Shown: positions 49,001 through 60,802, counted from the first letter of the stretch. The stretch is DNA of 64,000 bases from Citrus sinensis (GCF_022201045.2 NC_068558.1:13173501-13237500), one strand, 5' to 3'. Translations and numbers: made by a program. Notes: a model not told the origin generated them from the sequence alone.

Positions 49001-51182
49001 TTAATCAAGAATTCTGCAATTAAGAGAAGCTAGAACTATTGGACAGTGAAAATATATAACATTTAAAAGAAAAAAAAAATCTTATTTCAAGGGAAAAAAT
49101 TAACTTGAAAAGAAATAATTATTATCGAATTAATATCATAAAAGCTTCATATACCCATAATTTACCTTGAACATGTAGGGCACCCTTGAGTACACAACCT
49201 CGCATTGACAAATACTTTAACGAAGTGAATGATGCGATGCTTTGCAGAAGCTGGCTTACATGGAGATCAGACTCCACCAATATCAATTCTTCCAAGTTGG
49301 TGAAATTGTGCAATTCTATTAAAAAAGAAGTAGAAACAATAAATGTTAGCTCTATATATTAATTCAATTATTTTCGACATAAAAGATTTACTTACCTTGA
49401 CTAACTACTGTTCCCTTAAGATTAGTAAACAAAAGGTAAAGTGTTTTGAGGGATGGTAGTGATCCTATTGATTGCAACGCCTTGCTTCCATCTATCATTG
49501 CAGTTGCCCTTCCCCCAAAATAAAGGGTATTCAACTTCCTCAAACCTCTGTAATCTGTTTGGGATACAATTTCGGATTAAATTATTGTGGGTAAGTGTCA
49601 ATGAGCATTCCCTTACCAAAATTAAACTGTCCTCCAAATTTAATATTTGAACATTTTGTATACCTTTAGGAACCACAAGATTGTCGATTGCATTGAAGCT
49701 CATGTCCAACTCCTCCAATTTGCTCAAGGAATCCAGTCCTGTATTTATGCCAACACTTCTAATAGGGTTAATTAAATAACTTATTTTCTCCTTCTTTATT
49801 TTTAAATCTCGGCGCAAAAGAATTTTATTAATAAGCAAAAAATACGGCTAACCAGAAAAACCTAAAAAATAGTTGCCAAGGGCCTGATTGAGTGGTTTTA
49901 ATTAGGTATATTTGGCTCACAACGGCGAATTTGAATTTGTAAGGAAGAAAAATTTATTTCGACTTTACCTACTGCTATACCTTATTCTTTTTCAAAAAAA
50001 AAACCGTAAACAAATTAAACACGACATTTTAGTTCGTTAAATGCTAAATGGCGTTAATTAATTAATCAAGTAAATACAAGTTGGTTTATGGAAGCCAATA
50101 TCTGATCCCTTCACAATAACCAAAATAACAAGTTCAGTGCACAATTTTAGATATAGGCAGACAAATAAGATGCAGGTTATTATGGCTTCCCTTGAATATT
50201 AAAACTTTTTTGGAATCCAATCTCTCTTAAGATATAAACTTGTTACCGAAGAAAGAGCATTACGGAAAATAAAAAGCAAATGTCGATTTCCAATCGGTGT
50301 ACAATTCTTTACTTTTGAAGACAAAACATACAAAATAATTAGATTGAATTGTGTTTGATTATGAGAAGCATTGGAAATTGCATATATTGATAATTTCTTA
50401 GACCTATTTTTATTATACTAAAAGCCTTGAAGCTTACACTAGCAAGAGTCTAGCTAGATCTAACATCAGTACCTCCAGCTGCTCAATGAAATAAGATCCA
50501 CAAAAGATGGGACACGGGAGAAGGGATGAAGCTTACTTACCTTTAATATCAATACTTCCATTCAATCCATTACCAGCCAATGATAAGATTTTGAGTGATG
50601 AAAGACCACCTAGAGATAAAAAGATGTTGTTGTTGAAGTAGTTATGGTCTAAAAAAAGAAACTTCAAGGTGTTCAACTTTGATAACCTCTCTAGACCTGC
50701 GAAATTTTTTTTAAAAAAATAATGTTATCGTATCATGTAAAAATTAAACAAAATCCACAAGGGATCAGAAAAATGCTAGAAATTACGAGGGAGAATTCGA
50801 GTAGAGTAAATTGAGGACCTTCATTTTCAACACAGCCGGCTATATTGTTCCAACTTAAATCAAGAGACTCTAATTGTTGAAAGGGAGTAAACAAAGAAGC
50901 ATTCAAATGCCATTCCGCTGAGTCCCGATTCCTAGTATCTCGTAGATCTAATTTAATCACTCTGCCATTGGTGTTGTTGCACTCAACCCCTTCCCACTGA
51001 CAACAATCTGAATAATTCTCATCATCTACCCAGTAGTGAAGATGTTTATCATCATTGAAGAAATGTCTAAGTTGGAGGAGAGCAGACCTCTCTTGCTCCA
51101 ACCATCCCTCACTCCACCACCCTTTTACTACTAATAATATGAAAATTAACTCACTCATCCACACCGTTTTTGAACCACACAT
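46012..51182 (-). CDS. LRR receptor-like protein (RLP, Cf/CuRe1-like)
   Basis: Cell-surface receptor with extracellular leucine-rich repeats, one membrane span and no kinase; such proteins act with SOBIR1-type kinases in immunity or development. Seven exons: 51182-50819, 50696-50541, 49738-49664, 49554-49396, 49315-49166, 48848-48690, 48329-46012, giving 3381 nt, 1126 residues, all phase-1 junctions. A signal peptide (MSELIFILLVV region, residues about 1-26) is followed by an LRR N-cap with the Cys pair DCCQWEGVEC. Many plant-type LRRs follow (for example LDLSYNRLHGSIPNWI), with an island near residues about 850-890. The C-cap has FLCGLPLSKSC, a membrane helix lies at about 1067-1088, and a short basic tail begins YWRRRW. 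The large exon's reading frame has no disruption. It resembles genes commonly annotated as receptor-like protein 15 or Cuscuta receptor 1-like. Ligand unknown. Confidence 0.94.
48645..48674. repeat. GA microsatellite in RLP intron
   Basis: About 13 GA units adjoining the donor side of intron 6 of the receptor-like protein. Confidence 0.9.
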
Positions 51183-51265
51183 TATATCTTCTTAATTATA
51201 ATCACCTACACACTCTCTCTCTTTCTCTTTCCTCCGCATCTGCAACAACGAGAGGGTGGGTTTAC

Positions 51266-51277
51266 GCTATTTATAAC
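51266..51277 (-). promoter_or_regulatory. TATA box of the receptor-like protein gene
   Basis: On the minus strand TTATAAATAGCG lies about 85-95 bases upstream of the ATG at 51182 and is a near-ideal plant TATA box. A CT-rich leader (51213-51232 on the plus strand, GA-rich on the coding strand) lies between. Confidence 0.7.
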
Positions 51278-53537
51278 CAATTGAACTGATGATACTCCCA
51301 GCTTTTTCAAGTCTTGTATTCGTTTTTCTTTATTTCTTTTTGTATATGCTATTAATATATAATATGATTGTAATATATTTTTATTTAATTCAGTCAACTA
51401 AAAATATTTCCTCACTGTCCATATGGGGTGTCACCGCATTTGACAAGCTTGTTGGCTGGCTCGAAACTTGGATTTTATGAAAATTATTATAAAATATCTA
51501 TCATTTTAGATATTCATTTGGTCCCCTATTATATATATTTAAAATTTTAAACATTAAAATTCATATTTTCAAGCCCAAATTCATTAAGATAAAATTTAAA
51601 AATCATAAATTATAAAATAAATTAAAATATGTATATATTACATTATAAAATATAAAATATAGATTTTTTTTAAAGCTTCAATTGAAAAGCCTGGGTGTTA
51701 AAAGAACATGCTTAGGCCAGATCTGGGTAATGCCATACTTAGGAACAGTCAAGGTTTTTGCCATCCCTACTATCCATACACACTAATAATTGGCTAATTG
51801 ATTAAACTCATGATTTGTTCCCACAGAATCTCGGGTTTGAGACTACGCCGACACCTACATGTCCCTTGAATAAGAGCAGGTTTTTACCTAAATTCGAATG
51901 CAAACATGTTTGAAACGTCCAAGTTGCTCTATTGATTTAGGTTGGTTTAGGGAGAATGAATAGGACGTCTTCCCAAGGCCATAACTTGAGCAATAGCTAT
52001 TTGTCTTAGGCTAATAATATATCATTCTGAAGTTCTTGAGGCAAAGAGTGTGAGGCAAAGTAACATTTTCAATATTGGTTAGCAGACCATCGCCAAATTT
52101 CTCTTGGGCTTCTATTTTTGTCTGAAGATTTCTTTCTTATTTTTGGGATTCTTGTTAGATTTTTATCTAGTTTTGTCAATATTTGATTAAGATGTCATTT
52201 TTTTAATTTGTTTTGACAAGTAAAATTTTTATTATGCCATACCAATTCAAGTTTACTTATTTTGATAAATTCATGTACTTTTAGGGTTTAGTGCTTGTTT
52301 GATATGGTTTATTTAATGTCTATAAGTGTTTATTTAATTCCAAAAACTCTTATCATAATTTTTATTGTTGTTTGGTTGTTTTTCTAATAGAGCATTTGAA
52401 GCTTAAATAAGCTATTTTGCCTCTACTTGTAAAAACTCGAATTTTGGGTTTTTGTGAGTAGAGGTTGAAAAGTTTTTTTAAAATGTTAAAATATCTAAAA
52501 TATCCTCTACTTATTTGACTATTTTATTTTATTATTTTCATAACATAACTTTAAAAAACTTGGCCATTAAAATAATTTCATAAATTTTTAATAAAAACTC
52601 TTATTGACAATCAAATAACTAAATTTTTTTTAGTAAAAGCTCTATTAACAAAAACTCTAGTTAAATAAGCGCTACTTAAAAAACTGTACTAAACGAAGCC
52701 TTAGTATAAAAGGGTGTTAAAATCCTAGTTTGATATTTATACTCGTAAAAGCATATTTTTAGATTAAGAGACGTGATCACTACTCAAATACTAAAAAACC
52801 CTATAACTAATTAAATAATAAGAATACGGAAGTTAAAATAAAGGATCCTTCTAAGTTACATGCATGTACCTTACAACCCTCTCACATGAATAGTGGGTGG
52901 ACCCACATCATTCACTATTCATGTGAGAGGGTTGTAAGGTACATGCATGTAACTTAGCATTAGCCTAAAATAAAAGGATTTCTAAACCTGTCCTACATCA
53001 CACGACAAGTGACTATGTACGATGTTAGCCAAAAAATTAAAAATAAATGCTAATCATACCTAACCTCTAGACTTTAACGATCACTTTAGATGAGTTTTTG
53101 AATATTGATCAACAAGTTTGTCTTCTCTATTTATTTATTTCACTATATTTCACACATCACCCTGATTTGGATGATATTTGTCAAATCAACATCATTTGTT
53201 GTCATGAAGAATGTGAAGAGTCTTCTTTTTCTTCTTGGAATAGTTCATGAAAGCAAATCAATTTTTCTTAATTAGTAATGTAAGAGTTTTCTATGCATAC
53301 CCATGTTTTATATATTAGTTGACTTTGAATTGACCCCAAATCCCGTAACATTGGCCCTTAATATTCTCTCTCTCTCTCTCTCTCTTTCTCCCTTTCTCTG
53401 TGTTTAATGACTAAAAAAGTGAAATTAACATTGAAAATTGAAAGCAACAAACTACCAATTTTATATTTAATAAAAAAATCCATAATCAAATGTAAAGAAT
53501 GACCTGGTTAATCTTTATCCGCTGTGGTAATTTTCAA
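51278..53537. other. Intergenic between RLP and duplication block B
   Basis: AT-rich DNA with no supported gene. It holds a perfect 45-bp inverted repeat (52851-52957, listed separately), a CT microsatellite (53368-53395), and near 52283-52705 a diverged possible MITE whose ends match only loosely. Confidence 0.5.
52851..52957. repeat. Perfect 45-bp inverted repeat with 17-base loop
   Basis: The left arm 52851-52895 (CTAAGTTACATGCATGTACC onward to ATAGTG) is the exact reverse complement of the right arm 52913-52957. The loop is 52896-52912. It is flanked by 'aaaataaaggat' (52837-52848) and 'aaaataaaaggat' (52966-52978), which may be a target duplication. A perfect stem means a young foldback element or a hairpin under selection, such as a small-RNA precursor. 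No sequence-specific match is known to me. Confidence 0.9.
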
Positions 53538-54957
53538 CAGCTTTACAAAATAACTGTAAGCCAAGTATTTCAATTCAAAGTCATGGATAGCGAAAAAATT
53601 ACCTGAAGCAAAGAACACGTTGCTTTTAACAATCTTTGGCAACCAGAGACATTGATATGGTGGAATATACAATATTGGCGCATTAAATAACTAATATTAC
53701 TCACCTATTAACGTTTGTACAACGACACCGTAAAAGAGCACCGCAGAGGTTATATTTCCCGGCATCTTGTTTTACGATGGGACAATTCGTACTCTAGAAA
53801 ATAATCAGAACACTCATAACTTAATAAAATTTATTTTATGTTGTTAAATCATTCGTTATGCAATTTACCGTTATAGACAATTAGACTTAATAGATTTAAT
53901 ATATTTTTACTTATGTTCTTTGCTCAAAAAAGAAAATCTGATTCTACCTTCCATAATTTTTTTTTCTAAAATTTTCTCCTCCTCGATTTCACAGGTAAAT
54001 ATTTATGCTAACAAACTGTTATTAAAAAAAATATATCAGACAAACAAATAAATAATTAGGTTTCTGTTTATCTTAAAAGGACAAATAACAAGAATTGGGA
54101 CTCCATGTCCTTGAGCAAATTCAGCGAGTAAGGTAAAAAAATAATAATAAAGTTTTGAATAATTTTAGCGTAAACAAAGTTTAAGTCATGAGCATGCATG
54201 AATGTAATCACAAGGGTTACTATGGGTGTTGCGGGGTGTTAACTTTTGAAGAAAGAGAGCTTTAACAAAAAAAACTAATTTCTGTGTAATTTTGGGACTT
54301 TGATGGGTGTGCAGAGTAGAAATTTAATTTTCAAATTTAACGTCAGAGTTTTCTGAGCTCTTTGCGTAAATGAATGTGCAAGGCACTAGTTATACTTCAG
54401 CATAAATTTTATTTTATTTAACTTAAAATGAAATTAGGGATAATAATTTGATTGCAATCTTTAGAATTAGATAGAACCTCCTTCAAGTCTCGGGTTCAAA
54501 AACTTATTCTTATAATAACATTATTTATTTGTCATGTTAACATATTTTTTCCATAATTGTAGTCACTGCTACAGAAAGAGAGGAAAGGCACTCTCTTTCC
54601 TGGAAATTCATGCACGCATGAAAGCAAATCAAACCGTTTTAATTGCTTGGAAATTAGGCATGTAATGTCTGCTCATGTTTTATAATTATAATTGACTGAC
54701 TTTGAATCAAGAAATGGCCCCTTTTCTTGACTGACTTTGAATCAAGAAATGGCCCCTTTTCTCTCTTATTTCTATGATTAATTAAATAAATTATTTTATA
54801 AAGAGAATTAACAGTGAAAATTGAAATGCCAGTAATCAAATGCAAAGAAAGACCTGCTTAGTCTTTGATTATAATTTATAATGATTATTATACTATGTGC
54901 TTTTCAAGAGCTATAGAATACAACTTTATCAATTCAAAATTATGGATATAATGAAAA

Positions 54958-56102
54958 GGGTAAAAGCCCATTTAGTCCATGTATTTTAAGATTAGTACAT
55001 GTTTAGTCTCTCTATTTTTAAAAATTCCTCAAAACACCCTCAACGTCACCTCCGTTGTTGTTACTTCTAGATTCATGAGGGTAAAAATGTATTTTTCTTG
55101 TTAAAATTTAAAATTAAAAAAATTATTACGATAACCTAGATTCATAATAGTAAAATTGTTTTTTCACACTTATATTCCTCAAAACCCTAGCTTTAAGAAC
55201 TTAAACGACTTGCATTTTCAAATCTCTTAACAATTTTTCTCACTATAAAATTTTTTCTACTGGAACTGTAGTCTTGCAATAGATGTCTGTCAGCGAAGGA
55301 AATTGGCTTACTCTAGTACGTGTTATATGGGTCTTGTTAATTTATTTATTTATTAATCTTCCATGTGTATTTCAATGAAAAGAAATCATTATTTGTTTTC
55401 ACTTGAATGGGTATTTCTTCACAAAACTAAAATTCCATATGCCAAAAGTTTAACCCTTTTTTTTATTAATTTCTTTTACCTTTTTTAACCCTTTCATGGT
55501 TGTTTCGTAGCTTAATATTAGTAGTGGAATGGATTTATAATTGAAAAGAAATTATTTTAACTTCACTTGATTGAGTATTTTTTGGAAAAAAAAATCATAA
55601 TCATACAAAGTTCTATAATGTTGATTTTGTATTTTATGAATTCATATGTAATAGTTTTAAGTTTTTGATATTTTTTCTTCATCTTTGTGTTGCCAGATTC
55701 AAAATGAGTCAAATAAGCATTTCAGTTCAATTTTTAGGCAAAGATGTGGAGGATGCTTATGATCCTGATTGCTTGAGTTTTGTATCCCTTATCAACGATG
55801 TCTTGAATAATGTCTTTGGAAGGCACAAGCATTATGATGAAAGCTTTAAGCTTACTGGCATTGTCCCATCGTCCGATGATGGGATTGAGTTGAACAATGA
55901 CAAAGACTTCTAGAATTTGAGGCATTTTTAATAGCCTTTTTTTTAATTTTAAATTTTAACAAGAAAAATACATTTTTACCCTCATGAATCTAGAATTAAC
56001 AATAATGGAGGTGATGTTGAGGATGATTTGAGACATTTTTAAAAATAAAGGGACTAAACGGACATTAATCTTAAAATATAAAGACTAAATGAGCTTTTAT
56101 CC
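54958..56102. mobile_element. MULE-type DNA transposon, 1145 bp, non-autonomous
   Basis: Terminal inverted repeats of about 164 bp (54958-55121 and 55939-56102) match at most positions, for example GGGTAAAAGCCCATTTAGTC against the reverse complement GGATAAAAGCTCATTTAGTC. They are flanked by 9-bp direct repeats TAATGAAAA (54949-54957) and TAATAAAAA (56103-56111), one mismatch. Block A carries the uninterrupted site at 35941. Long inverted repeats with 9-bp duplications are diagnostic of Mutator-like elements. The interior holds one short open frame (55704-55913) and no transposase core. Confidence 0.92.
55704..55913 (+). CDS. Short ORF inside MULE, MuDR N-terminal-domain-like
   Basis: A 69-residue open frame from the ATG at 55704 to TAG at 55911, preceded by an acceptor-like TTGCCAG. 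It has a beta-rich start (ISISVQFLGKDV) and a DPDCLSF...INDVLNNVFG...LNNDKDF pattern that resembles the N-terminal PB1-like domain of plant MuDR transposases. After the stop, the frame continues with a similar-looking EFEAFL-like stretch, so the stop may truncate an older domain. The assignment is from pattern memory only. It is not evidence of an active transposase, since the MULE core domain is absent. Confidence 0.4.
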   Translation: MSQISISVQFLGKDVEDAYDPDCLSFVSLINDVLNNVFGRHKHYDESFKLTGIVPSSDDGIELNNDKDF

Positions 56103-57477
56103 TAATAAAAAAGGGAATATTGCTTTCAACAAGCAGCCTAACATATTTTTAATGTACACAATCTCACATAATATGTTAAGGGAACTCCACTAAAGAGTAG
56201 AGTAATGTTATGATTTCTAACAATTAAGTTCTAATTAATTTGTGTTATTAATGTATTATATATCGAATTTCATGACTATTAAAAATAATATTTTACCGCT
56301 CAATAGATGATTACTACACTAATTGGGACCAAAATAATAGTTGATTGTTAGGATCCCAAATACTACTGTGCAAAGTAATATATGGGGCACAAGCAAGTCA
56401 TTGTAGGGAGCGAAAAATTCAACTCATTTACAAACCATCAGATTTCCTTTCACAACACAAGCATTCTTGTCACTGGCAACTCAGAAAATCATTTCGTCCC
56501 TTTCTTTGCTCAATATCTTCCCTAATTTGTTCGTAATCTAAACCTTTGATAGTAAGTTGTTTCTTCTTAATTGTTCATAACCTTAACCTTTGTTTAAACA
56601 CATGTTTCTTAGTAATTTCTTATTTTAACATGCTTTCACCTTTTGATAACCAGTAAGGGCAGTTTAATAATATTGTAACGTTTAAAATAATTAATGTTAG
56701 TCGTGATGTAAAAATAATTAGTTGTGAAGAGAAGTTGTTAAATTTTTATCTTTTTTTATGCAATATTAGATATCCCAGCATTTTAATCTCAATTTAGTCT
56801 CAATAAATACGATATTTATTTAATAGTTAAGTAATTTTACAAACTATGAAATCCATCATTCAATAGCTGAGTGACAAATAATATTGGAATTCAAATGTTA
56901 AGATTCTTAACATCATTATTAGTAAATCTTATTTTCCAAATAAAATTTTGAAAAACTATTCCTTTTTTCGTTTTCAAAATATACTAACGATTTTATCATA
57001 AGTGCAAACTATTTTTCAACCTAGTAAACCAAAATGGGCCCTCAATTTGGTTACATCCCATTCTCAAGTATCTAACCACTCTTTTGTACTTGTCAATGGG
57101 CTCTTGACCTATTGGCACAACACACACACCCAAACTAGAGCACATGGGTTCAAGTTCTAGATATTGCTAGGACTCGATTCTCCTCTCAGTTAAATTGAGT
57201 AGAAGTAAAAATGTCTCTTCATTGATAAAGGAGAAGAATATATGTCTCTCCCATATTATGTGAGGATAAGAATTTGGGTTGTACTATGTTCGAATTATCA
57301 AAATAGTCTCAATAAATTCTTGACCGTTAATATTTGTTGTAGAAAATATAAAAATCAATAAAGTGTGTGACAAAAAGTGATGCTGCTTTAGAATAAAGAG
57401 CATATTGGGAGCAAGCTCCCAAGAATAAGGAGCAAGAGTCATGCTCCTTAGGGGCAAAACCTAAGAATGGGAGGCCT

Positions 57478-57835
57478 GTGAATTACTATATTGTGGGAGC
57501 AAGAGACCATCAATTTCCTTCAACTTACTTGTTGTCAGTGAAGAATGAGAAGGATGAGTCATTGAATGACTATATTATTCGTTTTAGAAAAGAGATAGTA
57601 AGAGTAGAAAATTATACAGATGCAATAGCATTAATGGCCATAATGGCAAGCCTACGGCCATGAAGATTCAATTGTAGGCTCACTAAGAATGCACCAAGGA
57701 CTTTCACTGAGTTTCTATTGAGAGCTCAAAAATATTCTAGTGCTGATGAGCTGACCAATGCAAAGAAAAGAACAGATTCAGACTTTCAAAGGTCTGGAAG
57801 AAAATGGAAAAAGAAAAGAAAAATAAAATAGTACA
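57478..57835 (+). pseudogene. Ty3/gypsy gag fragment
   Basis: The open stretch includes STYLLSVKNEKDESLNDYI, RFRKEI and VALMA-like LMAIMASLRP, then after a stop FTEFLLRAQKYSSADEL. This is the retrotransposon gag (capsid) pattern of plant Ty3/gypsy Tat/Athila elements. It is truncated at both ends and has in-frame stops. Confidence 0.7.
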
Positions 57836-58227
57836 ACCTTTTTGTAGCATCAAAACTATTATACCTAAGTAGAAACTCACTCGATGATGGAATATTGGAG
57901 GAAATAGAAGGGATAAAGCCAAAAGCGGTTAGAAAGCCTGTTTGAGAAAGATATTTTGAGGACCAAAAATTTTTAAGATCTTTAAAAACTTCATCGATCT
58001 GATTTTGCTCGAAATGATCAATAGGGGTGCAACCCCATGACATTGAAAAAAAAAAGAGAAAAGAAAAAGAAAAAGAGTAAGTACATTGATAAAGAAAAAC
58101 ACATCATGTCGAAATTTCTTGTGAAGCTACCAGAAGTAGAAAAGTGGGTTTGAACCTAATACATAGGAAACATATCAGGAGAATTTTCTAGCTCCCAATC
58201 CCCAAGGACAAAAAAGTAAGAATCTTT

Positions 58228-58667
58228 CTAGGAACCATCATGAGATTCGGCCTGGATGATTAGAGGGAGAGACTTATCCCAAGTACGGACATAATACCAA
58301 CCCTTGAGAAGGGAATCTTTATCACAAAGGTTCACTAGTTGGTAAATTCGCCAAAACTGACTAAAAGTGGAATCTGGAAAACCTCTCAATTTCCATAAGA
58401 TGTACATGCCAATCATTGCACACTAGACATTGGTGAAAAGCTGCGCTGGGGCACAGTTCAGATAGATCAGCATATATCTCAAGAAATGGTGCAATGGTAA
58501 CCTAACACCAAAACGAAAAAAATATGAATGAAAGGCAACGACCCTAGGAGGAGGTTGGCTGACGAGCTCACAAATTTGAGACTTCCTAAGTTCAACTGAA
58601 CTTGAAATTTCATATTTGAATCTAAGAGATGAAATAGATTTTTCAAAAATTGTATTCCCCACCTCAT
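58228..58667 (-). pseudogene. Antisense accessory ORF of Tat-like element
   Basis: On the minus strand, opposite to gag, the sequence reads RFGVRLPLHHFLRYMLIYL, NCAPAQL and then, after one stop, GMYILWKLRGFPDS, FWRIYQLV and GWYYVRTWDKS. This pattern matches the plant 'putative gypsy type transposon' (Transposase_28-like) domain, known from memory as antisense to pol in Tat-lineage elements. One in-frame stop (at about 58426) and truncation make it non-functional here. Confidence 0.6.
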
Positions 58668-59097
58668 TGATGGACCAGTCAGTATTGGGTTGGAGGTTAG
58701 TTTGGTGACTAGGAATAAATGGTGCAGAAGTAAAATTTATAGAAACAGGTAATTGGTCAGATGATAGATGACAGTAACCATCATCATGTTCAAAATACTC
58801 ATGATAAAAAGAGTTATAGTTGAAATTTCAAAATCAGAAGTCGTTAAAATTTCTAAAAACAATGAGAAAAGAAAAGACATTCACTAAGGAAAGTGAAAAA
58901 CCAAAGGATTAGAGCTCCACAATGTGGGTAAAAGGTGCAAAGGATGGCTTATGTATAAATAAGTAGAGAAAAACAATTTGAGGTCTTATGCTTCTAGTGG
59001 AACAAGAAACTAAGAGTTGGGGAGCAGCTTTTGTAGAAAAATATAAAAATAAATAAAAATGTGCAGCAAAAAGTGATGCCCCTCAAGAATAAAGAGC

Positions 59098-59370
59098 ATA
59101 TTGGGAGCAAGTTCCCAAGAATAAAGAGCAAAAGTCATGCTCTTTAGGGAGTAGAACCATGCTCCACCAGGGAGCAGGAAAAACTATGCTTCGCCAATAA
59201 TGGGGAGTAGGAGTCATGCTCCTTAGGGAGCAAAAGCCATGGTCCCCAGGAATTGGGAGCAAGAACCATGCTCTCCCAAGAATAGGGAGCATGAGTCATG
59301 CTCCTCCGGGAGCAAGAACCATGGTCCACAGGAATGGGGAGCAGAAATCATGGTTTCCAGGAGTGCAGGA
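59098..59370. repeat. Degenerate minisatellite in LTR (23-33-bp units)
   Basis: Eight or more units built on GGGAGCA-agn-CATGCTCC are spread through the LTR. The units are partly palindromic (GGGAGCA...TGCTCC). The truncated 5' LTR (57395-57460) has the first few units too, so the array predates the element's insertion. Confidence 0.7.
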
Positions 59371-59546
59371 TAGCAAAAAGTCATGGATCCTAACCGATGG
59401 GGACCCTTGACCCAGTTGTAGATTATGGATCCCACAGAAAAAAAAAAATCAAGTTTAAATAAAGGGGCTATTGTTGAATCAGGCCCTACAAGATAAAAGT
59501 CAACGATGGAAGGACATAGTTTGATCCAGAAGTAAATTAAATAAAG

Positions 59547-59995
59547 TTGGGTTAATTTTGTCCTGCCCCCAACTGTTTCAACATTTTTCGCCACGCACCC
59601 ATATGTTTCGAAAATACTCACTCCACACCCAATTCCGTTAATTTGACCGTTATGTTTAACGGAGCTACTTGAAATTTAAGTAAATATCTGAAATACCCCT
59701 TATCTTGAATTAGAGAAAAATAAAATGAGATAAAATGTTAATTTAATAATTAATGTTTACATTAAAAAATTTTATTTAAAGGTAATTAATAATAACTTCA
59801 TCAATTAAATTATCAAATAAATTTAATTTATCATCATCAAATAATATTTAGGATATGAATTTCCAAATTTGCCCTTTGACCATTAGAATAAACGGTCAAA
59901 TTAACGGAATTGGGTGTGGAGTGAGTATTTTCGAAACATATGGGTGTGTGGCGAAAAATGTTGAAACAGTTGGGTGCAGGACAAAATTAACCCAA
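59547..59995. mobile_element. MITE, 449 bp, about 110-bp TIRs, nested in LTR
   Basis: The left end TTGGGTTAATTTTGTCCTGC and the reverse complement of the right end agree over about 110 bases (through 'cacacccaattccgttaatttgaccgt'), with few mismatches. The 5-bp target duplication TAAAG lies at 59542-59546 and 59996-60000. The interior is AT-rich and non-coding. It lies inside the 3' LTR of the Tat-like element and so inserted after it. Confidence 0.9.
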
Positions 59996-60802
59996 TAAAG
60001 TTTGACATGAATACAACCTATAAAAAATAGAAATATTTTGTAATTCAAATCATAATGGATTGAGGAGAATTAGGAAGAGTTTAAGTGAGAAAATGAATTT
60101 ATCAGTTGAAGGCTATAAAAACAAAGATCCATGATCGTATGAGGACGAGCACTTAAAAAGTAGTAAAGAGAGTGAGAATTGAGTTGTAATCGCGATCTTA
60201 ATAAAATATTTATTTTCTTTATCTATGGATGTAGGCCAAAGGTTGAACCACATCAGTTTTCTGTGTCTTTTTATAATACCCCCACTTAAATTAATTCACT
60301 GATTGACCAAAAATCTACATCAACAATATTAATAAAATTATGATTGTAATATAGTAGTGTAAAAAACATTAAAAAACAATTCACTTGTTAGTCGTCACGA
60401 TTGCCTATTTTCATAAGCCACCAATATCTGACCGTTGCTTTCATTTATGAATAATCGAACGGCCGTTTCAGATACAAAGTTTGTAGCCCTCGTTCTCTAT
60501 TACTTACTCTTTTTTTTTTTGTAAGAAAAAATCAAAATTATGTTATAAACATTTTGTAAATTATTGTTTTATTTTTCAAATATTACATTGCAATCTATTT
60601 ATAAAATCAGGTATTACCCTAATTTTAATTTTAATGCAAGATTTCTTTATTATTAAAACAGATGCAGCATAAATTATTGGAAACAACATAATTTAACCAT
60701 TCAATTTTGATCACAAACATGGCATACAACTGAAGTACTAAATTGGGCTTCTTCTGCTCACCTGTTGCGTTGTTACTTATTTCTTTACTCTCCCTTACAA
60801 AA

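Larger units (their letters stand above)
57335..60325 (+). mobile_element. Ty3/gypsy Tat-like LTR retrotransposon, internally deleted
   Basis: The element starts TGTTGTAG (57335) and ends CAACA (60325), with a 5-bp target duplication ATATT on each side (57330-57334, 60326-60330). Block A has the empty site near 37237. The 3' LTR runs about 59029-60325 (including a 449-bp MITE). The 5' LTR survives only as about 57335-57465 and then jumps into gag, so most of it, the primer site and the gag start are deleted. A gag fragment is at 57478-57835 on the plus strand. An antisense coding region (58228-58667, minus) resembles the accessory antisense ORF known from Tat/Grande/Retand elements. Protease, reverse transcriptase and integrase are absent. 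Confidence 0.85.

Noticed and set aside
49422..49838. 138-codon frame spanning RLP exons 3 and 4 as one exon
   Set aside because: It reads through a 107-bp intron (GTATAC...AACAG); splicing restores the LRR frame (LRKLNTLYFGG) that the unspliced reading loses.
52283..52705. Possible hAT-like MITE ('gtgcttgtttgatatgg' and 'cgaagccttagt' ends)
   Set aside because: Ends match only loosely and no target duplication is visible; too weak to call.
57105..57260. SINE-like stretch with GGGTTCAAGTTCT in block B
   Set aside because: Only a box-B-like motif is present; block A has partly matching DNA, and no A-tail or duplication is found.
59083..59621. Several overlapping open frames on both strands
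   Set aside because: Product of the GGGAGCA/TGCTCC minisatellite; repetitive translations (GSCS, EHDSCS) are shadows of the array.
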